A DNA stretch of 64,000 nt from an uncultured Rubripirellula sp. (lineage in GTDB: Bacteria > Planctomycetota > Planctomycetia > Pirellulales > Pirellulaceae). The translations under genes were made by a program, and so were the position numbers. Below the pieces are notes generated by a model. That model worked only from the letters and a program-made list of their open reading frames with translations, searched no databases and was not told the DNA's origin. Shown here in pieces: positions 27,788-36,754 of this stretch (within the stretch, counting starts at the first letter, position 1; each line of letters begins with the position of its first letter). The stretch spans positions 124,001 through 188,000 of the forward strand of contig CALIBL010000035.1 in assembly GCA_938045805.1 (NCBI GenBank). The letters run 5' to 3'.

Positions 27788-30640
27788 CTACCCGCTGGTC
27801 CGCATGCCTGCGGCGATCCCGTTGATCGACAAACGCATCAAATGCCGACGCTCTTCTTGTTCCGAGTCTGATGGAATATCTGACGAATCACCATGCTTGA
27901 AGGCATTACGCTGCATCAATTCGATTTGAATCAAGTTCAGCGGATCAACAAAATAGTTTCTGACGCGTATGGACTCGCGCAACCATGGGGTCCCATCAAG
28001 CATTGCTTTCTGCCCTGTGATTTCGCAAATCGCCTCCACCGATTTCGTGTACTCCTCCTGAATCATCTTCGCAATTGTTTCCCCGCTACTGGTCTCCTTG
28101 GCCAGCGAAGCGTAACGCCGCAACACACTGAGATCTGATTTGGCGAGCGCCAGTTCCGCGTTATCGATCATGGCGCGAAAGAAATCCCAAGTACGATACA
28201 TTTCACGGAGATTTTCCATGGCTTCGGGACGATCTTTCGACTGCGTCTCCAATGCGGTCCCGATACCGAACCAAGCCGGCAGGAGGCAACGCGACTGCGT
28301 CCAAGAAAAGACCCAAGGGATTGCCCTCAAATCAGACAGCCCGCCACCTGGCTTACGTCGAGATGGACGCGAACCGATTGGAAGCTGTTCAATCTCTGAA
28401 ATCGGTGTCGCTTTCCTAAAAAACTCAACAAAGCCATCAAGCTCAACCAATTTGCGATAGTGCCTCAGTGCGAGTTCGGATAGGCGATCCATCTCTTGAT
28501 GCCGCGCGCGTTTTGTAACTCCCAACTGTTCCTCGGAGCAGTCTTTGGCGTTTGGCTTCCCAGCTGCCAGCAGAGACGACCCAACCACTTGCTCAAGATG
28601 TCGATGCGCTATTTCGGAATCGTCGTAGCGATCGGCCAACACCTCGCCCTGCTCCGTCAGGCGAAGTTGGCCGCGGAAGGTACCGGCGGGAAGCGACATA
28701 ATACTTCGAGCAGCAGGCCCTCCGCCTCGCCCTAGGGAACCTCCACGACCGTGAAAAAAAACCAACTTGACCCCGTGCTTCTCCGCGACCTCAGTCAACG
28801 CTTGCTGAGCACGATACAGCGACCAACAAGCCGGCAAGTATCCGCCATCCTTGGTACTGTCAGAGTATCCAAGCATGATCATCTGTTGATCACCTTGGCG
28901 ACGTAGATAATCACGATAGTCTTTCGTCTCGAGCATCTGAGAGAGTATTTCTGGGCCGTGTTTCAGATCATCAATGGTCTCTAGCAACGGTGCAATTGGC
29001 AGACAGCGTTCTTGCAAGTCAGCATGCGATCCATTGAACGTCTGCCTCCACAGCCACAGAACAGTTAGTACATCGGTAACCGACGACGTCATGCTAATCA
29101 CGTGAGCCCCAAGAGGCTTGAGTGAATAGTGATCGGTCACTCCATGAAGGACGTCAAAGAGTCGCAATGTTTCTTCGGTCATGTCCGAGCACTGGTGACC
29201 GTAGACTCGCAGGGGCAAATCCATTGTTCGCACAAGAAGATCTTGGCGTTCTTTCAGTCCCAAAGTCGACGGAGCATCATGAAGACCTAAATGCGACGCA
29301 ATCTCATTAAAAACGTCGCTGTAGATCTTAGCGTTCTGCCGAACATCTAGCCGAGCAAGATGCAAACCGAAAGTCTCGACTTGTGTCTGCCAAGCGATCA
29401 GCTCCACCTGATAAAGATCGCAACCCGGCAAACCACTGATCGAGTCAAGCAATACTTGCACGTCTGCTCGCAGCTCACTTCCGGTAGCATACCCTCCCTC
29501 GACCCTTGTGACTTGATCTCGTAAACGGAACTCACCAGGCTTAGCCTCAGCGGCGGTGCAAGCCTTCATGAGATCGGTTACCGCAATCTGCGTCTGCTGA
29601 AGTCGCCAACGGATCACGGACATCCATCGCCGCAGTAACTCATTGGGGGGAATCGAAGAGACTCGAATTTTGACCGCGGACCAACGCTGGACCGCTTCCT
29701 CTATCCGGTTCACGAGTTGCGGCATCTCGCCCGCTTGCCGTGATGACAAGCTAAACGAATCGAATAATCGCTTTGATTCTTTCAGATGAAAATCAATCGC
29801 TTCTTTCCGAAGCCAAAAAACCGTTTCACAAGTCACTTCTGCGGTGACTCCGGGGTGCCCATCTCTATCCCCGCCAATCCATGATCCGAATCGAACACAG
29901 CGAAACTGTGAAGGTAAATCAAGATCGTAGTAACGGCTTGCAGCCTCTCGCAACTCTCCCACAATTCGTGGAATTGCGTTCCAGAGAACAGGTTTGACCG
30001 ACAAGCCTCGCGCGACTTCCTGCATGACAGAAGGACGCCAAGGGCGAATAAAATCCGTCTGCCAAAGTTTGGCAATTTCCGCTCCAACCTGCGACTCAAG
30101 CTGAGTTCTTTTCTCCGGCCAAGGGTCATGATCCAGCTCCGTCATCAACTCTCGAATGGTTCGAAGCTTGCGTCGAACCGATCGACGTTTGGCTTCCGTC
30201 GGGTGTGCCGTAAAGACTAGATCCACATCGAGTTGCTCGATGAGTTCTTGAAAATCACCTCGACTAACGCCGAGTCCCTGAAGCGTCCGTACGGCTTCCC
30301 CTATCGATTCTTTTCTTGGCTCGGGATAAACATGACGAGCCCGCTCGGCGAGCACGCGGACACGAGTCCGGTCTTCGACCACATTCATCAAGTCAAGGAA
30401 GACACTGAAGGCCCGGATCACCACTCGGTATTGACCCTCATCAAGCCCAGAGATGATCTCATGAAGTAATTGCCCCGCAGACTCATCTCCACTTCGATGA
30501 TCGCGAGACGCGAGCCGTAGTTGCTCAACAATCTCAAAAGCGTCTTCACCTTCGAATTGCTTGATCACTTGGCCTAATTTGGTGCCCAAGAAATCGATCT
30601 CAGCGCGAGGTAACGTTCTGGACTGGTCTTGCCCCACCAT
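27788..30640 (-). CDS. ppc: Phosphoenolpyruvate carboxylase
   Basis: A 950-residue PEP carboxylase, which joins bicarbonate to PEP to give oxaloacetate and replenish the TCA cycle in the cytoplasm. Hallmarks: FTAHPTEAKRRSV with catalytic H146, GSWIGGDRDGHPGVT, FFHGRGGSLGRGGGPA, and MLGYSDSTKDGGYLPACW. The length is normal for bacterial PEPC. The last residues are GIAAGMRTSG, where most family members end in (Q/R)NTG, so the nearly invariant Asn-Thr is Thr-Ser here. It is divergent from a SulP transporter across about 490 bp. The ATG at 30640 fits family starts. Confidence 0.96.
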   Translation of the reverse strand: MVGQDQSRTLPRAEIDFLGTKLGQVIKQFEGEDAFEIVEQLRLASRDHRSGDESAGQLLHEIISGLDEGQYRVVIRAFSVFLDLMNVVEDRTRVRVLAERARHVYPEPRKESIGEAVRTLQGLGVSRGDFQELIEQLDVDLVFTAHPTEAKRRSVRRKLRTIRELMTELDHDPWPEKRTQLESQVGAEIAKLWQTDFIRPWRPSVMQEVARGLSVKPVLWNAIPRIVGELREAASRYYDLDLPSQFRCVRFGSWIGGDRDGHPGVTAEVTCETVFWLRKEAIDFHLKESKRLFDSFSLSSRQAGEMPQLVNRIEEAVQRWSAVKIRVSSIPPNELLRRWMSVIRWRLQQTQIAVTDLMKACTAAEAKPGEFRLRDQVTRVEGGYATGSELRADVQVLLDSISGLPGCDLYQVELIAWQTQVETFGLHLARLDVRQNAKIYSDVFNEIASHLGLHDAPSTLGLKERQDLLVRTMDLPLRVYGHQCSDMTEETLRLFDVLHGVTDHYSLKPLGAHVISMTSSVTDVLTVLWLWRQTFNGSHADLQERCLPIAPLLETIDDLKHGPEILSQMLETKDYRDYLRRQGDQQMIMLGYSDSTKDGGYLPACWSLYRAQQALTEVAEKHGVKLVFFHGRGGSLGRGGGPAARSIMSLPAGTFRGQLRLTEQGEVLADRYDDSEIAHRHLEQVVGSSLLAAGKPNAKDCSEEQLGVTKRARHQEMDRLSELALRHYRKLVELDGFVEFFRKATPISEIEQLPIGSRPSRRKPGGGLSDLRAIPWVFSWTQSRCLLPAWFGIGTALETQSKDRPEAMENLREMYRTWDFFRAMIDNAELALAKSDLSVLRRYASLAKETSSGETIAKMIQEEYTKSVEAICEITGQKAMLDGTPWLRESIRVRNYFVDPLNLIQIELMQRNAFKHGDSSDIPSDSEQEERRHLMRLSINGIAAGMRTSG

Positions 30641-31133
30641 GGATACACTCTCTTAGGGTTATCCCGTCCTCAATTCATCGACGGGAATTCGGTTCGATCA
30701 ACCACTGCAAAAATCGGTCACCGTCAATCAGCGAGTCACGGGATGGTATTGAGTAGCCAACTGAAAATGACTTGGATGTGCCGTGATGCCATGTGATGCA
30801 CGGTATTGAAAACCTATCAAATCTTTGTTTTGACGACGAGTCACATCACCACGGATGATGTTTGAAACGATATCGGCGGAGTTCGCCCTGTGTTTTGGCA
30901 TGATTCTCAGAAAAACCTTACGCGAGGACTAAGTGCGACTGAAGCACCTTGCACGAGGCTTACGGGACGAGGAGCCCCACAGCTGGTCGAGCATCACAAT
31001 TTGTTCTCGCTGGTCAACAAAAACGCGAAAAAGAAGACCTTGAAGGGTAACCAGTCCCAAGTTAGTGTCCGTCTGCGGGAGAGACATCAAGCCCCACCAG
31101 ACGATTTTTTACTTACGACTTTCAATCGCTTTA
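30641..31133. other. Divergent promoter region between ppc and sulP
   Basis: This 493-bp gap must hold both promoters. A hairpin with a 6-bp stem (CCCGTC 30663-30668 / GACGGG 30680-30685) sits 23 bp upstream of ppc, and CCGTG...CACGG pairs occur further in. I see no recognisable riboswitch or coding sequence; the open frame at 30890-31171 has no family features. Confidence 0.4.
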
Positions 31134-32894
31134 ATGCTCAATCTTTTCTCCTCGCGTCCAGAAAATCTTAAAAACGAATTCCTCTCTGGACTCACGGTCG
31201 CTCTTGCATTGGTCCCCGAAGCGATTGCCTTTGCCTTTGTTGCGGGTGTTTCTCCAATCATCGGGCTCTACTCCGCATTTTTCATTGGACTTATTGCGGC
31301 AGTTTTCGGTGGCCGCCCAGGAATGATCTCCGGGGCAACCGGCGCCATGGCGGTGGTGGTGGTGAGCTTGGTTGCAATTCATGGTTTGGAGTATTTGTTT
31401 CCGGCAGTGATTCTTTGTGGAATCATTCAATTAATCATCGGCTCCGCTCAACTCGGAGTCCTCATTCGCATGGTTCCGCATTCCGTGATGCTCGGATTCG
31501 TCAACGGCTTGGCGATTGTGATCTGCATGGCTCAGTTTGGCAGCTTCAAAACCGTCAACTCATTTGGAGACCTAGAAGCCATCGAGGGTCCAGCAATTTG
31601 GATCATGCTGTCCCTCACCGCCCTGACCATGGCAATCATTTGGTTACTACCCAAATTGACCAAGGCCGCACCGGCATCCCTCGTTGCCATCTTGGTCGTT
31701 TCGGGTATCGGAATCACGATGAACCATCTACTCCCGAAGGAAATGGCTGCAACGAATCAAAACCATGTTGTCATGACCGTCGGTGATATGCTCGCGACCA
31801 ACGCCAAGGTCGCTGCGGCCAATCAAGCGAAATCAGAGCTCTCCCTCAGAGCATTGGATTCAGCTGAGTCTTCAAATGAACCCAATTCAATCGCTTCAGC
31901 AGCGAACGTTGAGGCAGCGATGTCAAATCTTGACCCCGAAGCAACGAGCATCCACGCCGGATTGCCAACGCCATTTTTCCTGTCTTACGCCTTACCGTCG
32001 ATGACGCTGGAAACGCTGTGGATCATTCTGCCGTACTCCGTCATCCTCGCTGCAGTTGGTTTGATTGAGTCGTTGATGACACTAACTCTCATTGACGAAA
32101 TCACCGAAACCCAAGGTAACAGTAACCGTGAATGCCTTGGCCAGGGCTTCGCAAATATCCTCTGCGGTTTCTTCGGGGGTATGGGTGGGTGCGCCATGAT
32201 TGGACAATCATTGATCAATGTGGAATCAGGCGGTCGCAGCCGAGTCTCTGGAGCCTTTGCCGCTTGTAGCTTGCTAACATTCGTGCTGTTCTTCTCAAGC
32301 TGGATTGAAATGATTCCCATGGCAGCACTGGTGGGAGTGATGTTCATGGTCGTGATCGGCACGTTTGAGTGGGCCTCGCTCAAACTTTACAAAAAAGTCC
32401 CCACGACAGATTTCATTGTGATGGTTGTTGTGACCCTCTACACCGCGGTCATGCACGACCTTGCTTCAGCAGTCATCATTGGCGTGATCGTGTCATCACT
32501 GGCCTTCGCTTTCAAGCACGCTAAAAACGTGAATGCTGAAATCCGGTTCAACGAACACGGTGCAAAGATTTACCAACTGCATGGCCCGCTATTCTTCGCA
32601 TCAACCACGCAGTTCAAAGAAATCTTTGACCCCAAGAACGACCCAGAGTGTGTAGTCATCGATTTCTACTTCACCAAGGTTTATGACCACTCTGGACTCG
32701 AAGCAATTCACTCGGTTGCGCAGAAATACCAGCAGCAAGGAAAGACACTGCACCTGACACACCTGAGTCAGGATTGCCAGCAGATGCTAAAGAATGCGCA
32801 GGAACTTTTGTCATTTCAAATGATGGATGAGCCACAATTCCATGTCTCGACCGATCGCTTCTCAAAGGAGGAACCGGCAACATCATCGGTCTAG
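31134..32894 (+). CDS. SulP family inorganic anion transporter with STAS domain
   Basis: 586 residues from the ATG at 31134, which precedes the family start [20 protein letters not shown]; the open frame reaches back to 31065 without homology. About eleven to twelve membrane helices carry SulP blocks such as [37 protein letters not shown] and [20 protein letters not shown]. The C-terminal STAS domain (from about residue 480) includes [18 protein letters not shown]. SulP proteins carry sulfate, bicarbonate or related anions. The neighbour ppc consumes bicarbonate, so a BicA-like bicarbonate role is plausible but unproven. A hydrophilic Ala/Ser/Asn/Glu-rich insert of about 55 residues (about 220-275) separates two helices. 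Confidence 0.9.
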   Translation: MLNLFSSRPENLKNEFLSGLTVALALVPEAIAFAFVAGVSPIIGLYSAFFIGLIAAVFGGRPGMISGATGAMAVVVVSLVAIHGLEYLFPAVILCGIIQLIIGSAQLGVLIRMVPHSVMLGFVNGLAIVICMAQFGSFKTVNSFGDLEAIEGPAIWIMLSLTALTMAIIWLLPKLTKAAPASLVAILVVSGIGITMNHLLPKEMAATNQNHVVMTVGDMLATNAKVAAANQAKSELSLRALDSAESSNEPNSIASAANVEAAMSNLDPEATSIHAGLPTPFFLSYALPSMTLETLWIILPYSVILAAVGLIESLMTLTLIDEITETQGNSNRECLGQGFANILCGFFGGMGGCAMIGQSLINVESGGRSRVSGAFAACSLLTFVLFFSSWIEMIPMAALVGVMFMVVIGTFEWASLKLYKKVPTTDFIVMVVVTLYTAVMHDLASAVIIGVIVSSLAFAFKHAKNVNAEIRFNEHGAKIYQLHGPLFFASTTQFKEIFDPKNDPECVVIDFYFTKVYDHSGLEAIHSVAQKYQQQGKTLHLTHLSQDCQQMLKNAQELLSFQMMDEPQFHVSTDRFSKEEPATSSV

Positions 32895-32906
32895 ATAGCT
32901 GACCGC

Positions 32907-34406
32907 TTAGAGTTGCGGCCAAGTGATGCGAGCCGCATAGGGGAGGTGCCCCCTGACGCTTTCTCCTTTGTACCAACCAACGACAACGGCATCCCCTTCG
33001 TCATCTCGAGTGTTACTGCCGTAGGCCAAAGTGCCAGGTCGCTGCAACAATTTCTGAGCTGATGGTGAAAGATCAACCACTTCACCCCTCCATTGCTCAA
33101 GGTCGTACACCACCCAGTCATACTCACCTTCGCGACTCACTAAACCACACACAATTGATTCTCCGTCAGGCGAAGAGAGAACAGCCGGATAACTTTCACC
33201 GTCAGGGTGAAACCACCCCAGACGCTCAAGAGTGGATGGAGATTCTGGACTCGGCTTCAGATGGTAAAGAGCACCTTTAGCGGTGGTAAAAATGCAGTCA
33301 CCGTTGCGAAGAAACGCGAAGCCGACGATACCGTGAGAATCAAATCCGGAGGTAGCTCCATAATCCGCCAGCGGATGTGACGCCACTTCCTTCAATTCGG
33401 TATCCAACTCAATCAGCTGAACCACGTAGTCTCCAGCCCCCCTGAGCACGACTCGGGGAACATAAACATGCTCTTGGAGATCGACTAAAAAATTCCGCGA
33501 AATGTGACCACCGGAAGATCCCACCTGAATTTTTCGTACACCAAAAGTTTTCGTATCGAACTGATAAAGAGAATGTTGATAGTAACCCAGAGCGTAGACG
33601 AAGCGGCCAGTGCAACCGGTCGCGACGATACCCTCTGGCAATGCAAGCAGATGCTCCCAGTGAGTCGTCGATGCATCTCTTGCGGCCAATGACTCTGCTG
33701 AAATTCGCCATAGGTTCGAACCATAAAACGGCAATCGAGAACCGTCTTCGCTCTCACCATATTCATCCATCGACGCGAAATAAATATATCCGTCATCGGC
33801 TTGAACAGGCTTTGAATGGATCTTCATCTGCATGGTGGATTCATTAGCAATTCCAAGACGACGCATTTGCGAGACCGAGTCACCTAGCGAAACAGCCTGG
33901 TCGAACCCCGGAGCGACGCGACATAAAGCGGCTGAGTCTTTCCACTCACCCGCGCAAGATACCCCCAGATACAGATTCCCAGAATCATCTCGCCCTGTCG
34001 CACCCCAAATCGCGTATGGATTGGTGAGCTCTGGTAGCTCAATCTCGGTGAACTCTGGTGCGAGTTTCCATCGCAGGGAGGGTTCGCTAAAAACGGTGCC
34101 GAGTCGGTTTGCGGTGGTCCGTTCTCGGGGCTCCACCTTCGGTTGGAATTGCTCTGATTCCTCCGACAACTCATCCGCGACCCAATGCGCGGCGCCAGCG
34201 TCTGTAGCACCGACCTGCTCCCCAGCCAATAGATTAACAGCACCTGATTCGGTCGTGGGAGTCACGGCATCGGACTCGACAGAATCACTTTCTGAAAAGG
34301 TTCCGTCCGTCTCTACGGAGCATCCAAAACAGGCAATCAGAAAACAACCTGCCAACCCCAGACGTTTCGAAGTCTCTTTAACCACGTTTAACCTAGTCAG
34401 TTTCAA
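32907..34406 (-). CDS. Putative lipoprotein with beta-propeller-like repeats
   Basis: A 499-residue exported protein. The N-terminus has a hydrophobic segment ending in a lipobox-like LIACFGC, so lipid anchoring at the Cys is likely. The start is a TTG at 34406; a GTG at 34385 gives a more usual signal length. After an acidic, Ser/Thr-rich linker (about 30-85), strands of the type GNLYLGVSCAGEWKDSAALC, GYIYFASMDEYGESEDGSRL, HVYVPRVVLRGAGDYVVQL and GALYHLKPSPESP recur, which suggests a beta-propeller. No catalytic motif or named family is recognised. It converges on sulP (12 bp between stops) and diverges from the dioxygenase-like gene. Confidence 0.6.
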   Translation of the reverse strand: MKLTRLNVVKETSKRLGLAGCFLIACFGCSVETDGTFSESDSVESDAVTPTTESGAVNLLAGEQVGATDAGAAHWVADELSEESEQFQPKVEPRERTTANRLGTVFSEPSLRWKLAPEFTEIELPELTNPYAIWGATGRDDSGNLYLGVSCAGEWKDSAALCRVAPGFDQAVSLGDSVSQMRRLGIANESTMQMKIHSKPVQADDGYIYFASMDEYGESEDGSRLPFYGSNLWRISAESLAARDASTTHWEHLLALPEGIVATGCTGRFVYALGYYQHSLYQFDTKTFGVRKIQVGSSGGHISRNFLVDLQEHVYVPRVVLRGAGDYVVQLIELDTELKEVASHPLADYGATSGFDSHGIVGFAFLRNGDCIFTTAKGALYHLKPSPESPSTLERLGWFHPDGESYPAVLSSPDGESIVCGLVSREGEYDWVVYDLEQWRGEVVDLSPSAQKLLQRPGTLAYGSNTRDDEGDAVVVGWYKGESVRGHLPYAARITWPQL

Positions 34407-34803
34407 TCTTGAGGCTGGCTCATCCTCACCTTTTCAAGCTGCTCTTCACTTCCTTCTGGAGCTGCCAGTTTTTGGAGCGACAACAAGACGCCGCAATTCA
34501 ATCCAGCGGTTTGCCCACAGTCTATACGCGGAATCGCTAGCGACCGTTTACCGTAAACCTGAATTCGTTGTCACCAAAATTTGCAGGACGCTTTGTGCCG
34601 ATTATGTCGAAGATCTACCTCGGAAAGACGCAAGGGCAGAAACGTCTTGCACATCCCGAGCATCGTTACGATACAATTATTTACTCTGCGTCTTGACGAA
34701 AGCAGGCCGCACGCCGTGATTGAGCGCCGCGATCGAGCCTTACATGGTGACCTCACTTACCGTTTTGAGTGCACACCGCACATACCAAGGAAAAGACTTA
34801 TCC
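34407..34803. other. Divergent intergenic region
   Basis: A 397-bp gap between the lipoprotein gene (minus) and the dioxygenase-like gene (plus). It should hold both promoters. I see no further gene, repeat or clear hairpin. Confidence 0.4.
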
Positions 34804-35505
34804 ATGATTAACCGACGACGCGTGCTCCAAAGCGGCTTAGCAATCAGTTCCGCTGCCTTCACGACTCCCGGCCTCTTTGCGGACCTCATTCAAACGCCTT
34901 CGCAAACGGAAGGCCCGTTCTACCCTAACCAGATGCCACTTGATACCGATAATGACCTACTCGTGATCAATGACTCCATCACTCCGGCGGTGGGCGAGAT
35001 CACGCACCTCAACGGTGTCGTTCGAGATCAATCAGGAACTCCGGTGCGAAATGCGTTCGTTGAAATCTGGCAAGTGGATAACAACGCGGTCTACCTTCAT
35101 ACAGGTGACCAAACCAATCGTGCAAACCAAGACACCAATTTCCAAGGCTACGGTCGTTTCTTAACCGATAGTCAAGGTCGTTATTATTTTCGAACCATCA
35201 AGCCGGTTCCTTATCCGGGAAGAACACCTCACATCCATGTTGGCGTTAGCAAGTCTGGACAACGCGTACTAACGACTCAGCTCTATATCAAAGGACATCC
35301 CAACAACCAGAAGGATGGGCTACTGAATCGACTCACACCGGAGGCTAAATCAATGCTTCTCGGTGACTTCCAATTGATTCCTGATTCAAAGATCGGTGAA
35401 CTCCGCGTGTCATTCGATATCACACTCGGAGCCACTCCAGATGACGATAACCGAAAAAATCTGAAAGGAGTCGCAAAGCCCCTATGGAAACCAAGATCAA
35501 ACTGA
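34804..35505 (+). CDS. Tat-exported intradiol ring-cleavage dioxygenase-like protein
   Basis: 233 residues from the ATG at 34804, whose product starts with a Tat-type signal (MINRRRVLQSGLAISSAAF). The fold matches the protocatechuate 3,4-dioxygenase beta-chain type: TEGPFYPNQMP, then FVEIWQVDNNAVYLH, GRFLTDSQGRYYFRTIKP and PYPGRTPHIHVGV. All four Fe(III) ligands can be placed: Y97, Y137, H143 and H145. The loop between PYP and HIH is shortened relative to classical PcaH, as in other secreted members. It would open catechol-type rings using O2. No aromatic pathway genes or alpha-chain lie nearby, so the substrate is open, and lignin- or humic-type phenols are only a guess. The frame extends to 34720 without homology. 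Confidence 0.87.
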   Translation: MINRRRVLQSGLAISSAAFTTPGLFADLIQTPSQTEGPFYPNQMPLDTDNDLLVINDSITPAVGEITHLNGVVRDQSGTPVRNAFVEIWQVDNNAVYLHTGDQTNRANQDTNFQGYGRFLTDSQGRYYFRTIKPVPYPGRTPHIHVGVSKSGQRVLTTQLYIKGHPNNQKDGLLNRLTPEAKSMLLGDFQLIPDSKIGELRVSFDITLGATPDDDNRKNLKGVAKPLWKPRSN

Positions 35506-35838
35506 TCAGGGATACCGAGCTCGATTTTAACTCGAGAACTCTTCACAACATCCAAGGAAGGGCTCGGCCTGAGGCACGCTAAACCTCCTTGCGGGGGGAT
35601 ACGGACATACTGCCCAAGCGTCCATTAAGTGGTCAATCTTTTTGTGTCCGTTTTTATCGTTAGAACTCAACCTTTTTCGAGCTAAACCAAAGCTCTCCGT
35701 TCCCCAAATCACCAATCAGGTGGTACCTTTTTGGTGGGCACCGTTCGGATTACGGCCCCGATGACAAGTCGGGGTGGAGGTAACAGGAGACCTGTGATTT
35801 AAGCAGCACATCACTCATTTGCGATCGGAAGTAGGCTC
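35506..35838. other. Intergenic region upstream of the sensor operon
   Basis: A 333-bp gap that presumably holds the promoter for the PhnD-like/histidine-kinase operon. No ORF with family features, no clear terminator and no repeat were recognised. Confidence 0.35.
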
Positions 35839-36753
35839 GTGCGATCCTTGTACATCCTTGTCTGTCTACTCGCTGCCGCAGGAATCGCACACAGATTCGT
35901 GAACAAGGGTGACGATGGAGTTTCACCGCCAACACCACCGTCAACATCACCGTCACCGTCAACACCACCAGCTGCTCAATCAATTACCTTTGGCGTCGTC
36001 CCTCAGTTCGGTGTCAAACATTTCGCCGAAGTGTGGGAACCGTTGATTAGGAGGCTCGAGACCTCCAGTGGTCTCAGCATTAGCTTGGTCCCAACCCCTT
36101 CTATTCCAGCGTTCGAGGAGGGCTTTTCCAGAGGTGATTTTGATTTTGCATACATGAATCCCTTTCACTACTTGTGTGCAAAACGTGATCAAGGTTACGT
36201 GCCTTTGATACGTGATCAATCAAAGCAACTAAAAGGCATTTTAGTTGTGAAGGCGGATTCTAAGATCAACTCTATTCAAGATCTTGCCGGGAAGAAAATC
36301 GCCTTTCCCGCGCCGAATGCTTTGGGCGCATCTCTTTTTATGCGGGCATTACTTACCCGAACCCATGACATTGAATTCACCCCCCTCTACGTGAATAGTC
36401 ACGACTCGGTCTACCTGAACGTGACCACAAATGAGGTGCTCGCGGGGGGCGGAGTCAAACGCACTTTACTCAGCCAAACCCCTGAAATCCAAACTTCTCT
36501 CCGAGTGATTTACGAAACTCCAGGTGTTGCCCCCCATCCCATCGTGCATCATCCGCGCGTGGAACCTGCCGCGGTCGAAAAAATCCGGAATGCTTGGCTG
36601 TCCTTTGCCCAATCTCACGATGGTCGCTCCCTCCTTGCATCCGTTCCGATGGCGGACCCTGGCCCAGCCGAGGATGCGGACTACCAGCCGCTGGCGCAAT
36701 TACAACTGGATGAGTTTTACATTTCGCCAGCCATCGGTGAGGAGACTCAATGA
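35839..36753 (+). CDS. PhnD-like phosphate/phosphonate-type substrate-binding protein
   Basis: A 304-residue exported binding protein starting at GTG 35839 ([20 protein letters not shown], a signal or anchor). A short Pro/Ser/Thr repeat linker (about 31-46, coded by a run of cca/tca triplets) precedes the binding domain: [60 protein letters not shown]. This is the PhnD/PtxB (Pfam 'phosphonate-bd') type. No ABC permease or ATPase is next to it; instead the hybrid histidine kinase gene begins one base after its stop (TGA at 36751-36753, ATG at 36755). A role as a periplasmic ligand-sensing subunit for the kinase is therefore more likely than transport. The ligand is unknown. Confidence 0.88.
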   Translation: MRSLYILVCLLAAAGIAHRFVNKGDDGVSPPTPPSTSPSPSTPPAAQSITFGVVPQFGVKHFAEVWEPLIRRLETSSGLSISLVPTPSIPAFEEGFSRGDFDFAYMNPFHYLCAKRDQGYVPLIRDQSKQLKGILVVKADSKINSIQDLAGKKIAFPAPNALGASLFMRALLTRTHDIEFTPLYVNSHDSVYLNVTTNEVLAGGGVKRTLLSQTPEIQTSLRVIYETPGVAPHPIVHHPRVEPAAVEKIRNAWLSFAQSHDGRSLLASVPMADPGPAEDADYQPLAQLQLDEFYISPAIGEETQ

Positions 36754-36754
36754 G

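Noticed and set aside
30890-31171. A 93-codon open frame upstream of sulP
   Set aside because: It overlaps the sulP start, has no recognisable motif and reads like random translation.
33832-34719. A 295-codon plus-strand open frame opposite the lipoprotein gene
   Set aside because: It is rich in Arg, Ser and Pro with no family features, and the opposite strand encodes a coherent exported protein with a lipobox, so it is a shadow frame.
36524-36754. Upstream extension of the histidine kinase frame
   Set aside because: It lies wholly inside the PhnD-like gene and has no homology; the ATG at 36755 directly precedes the membrane helix.
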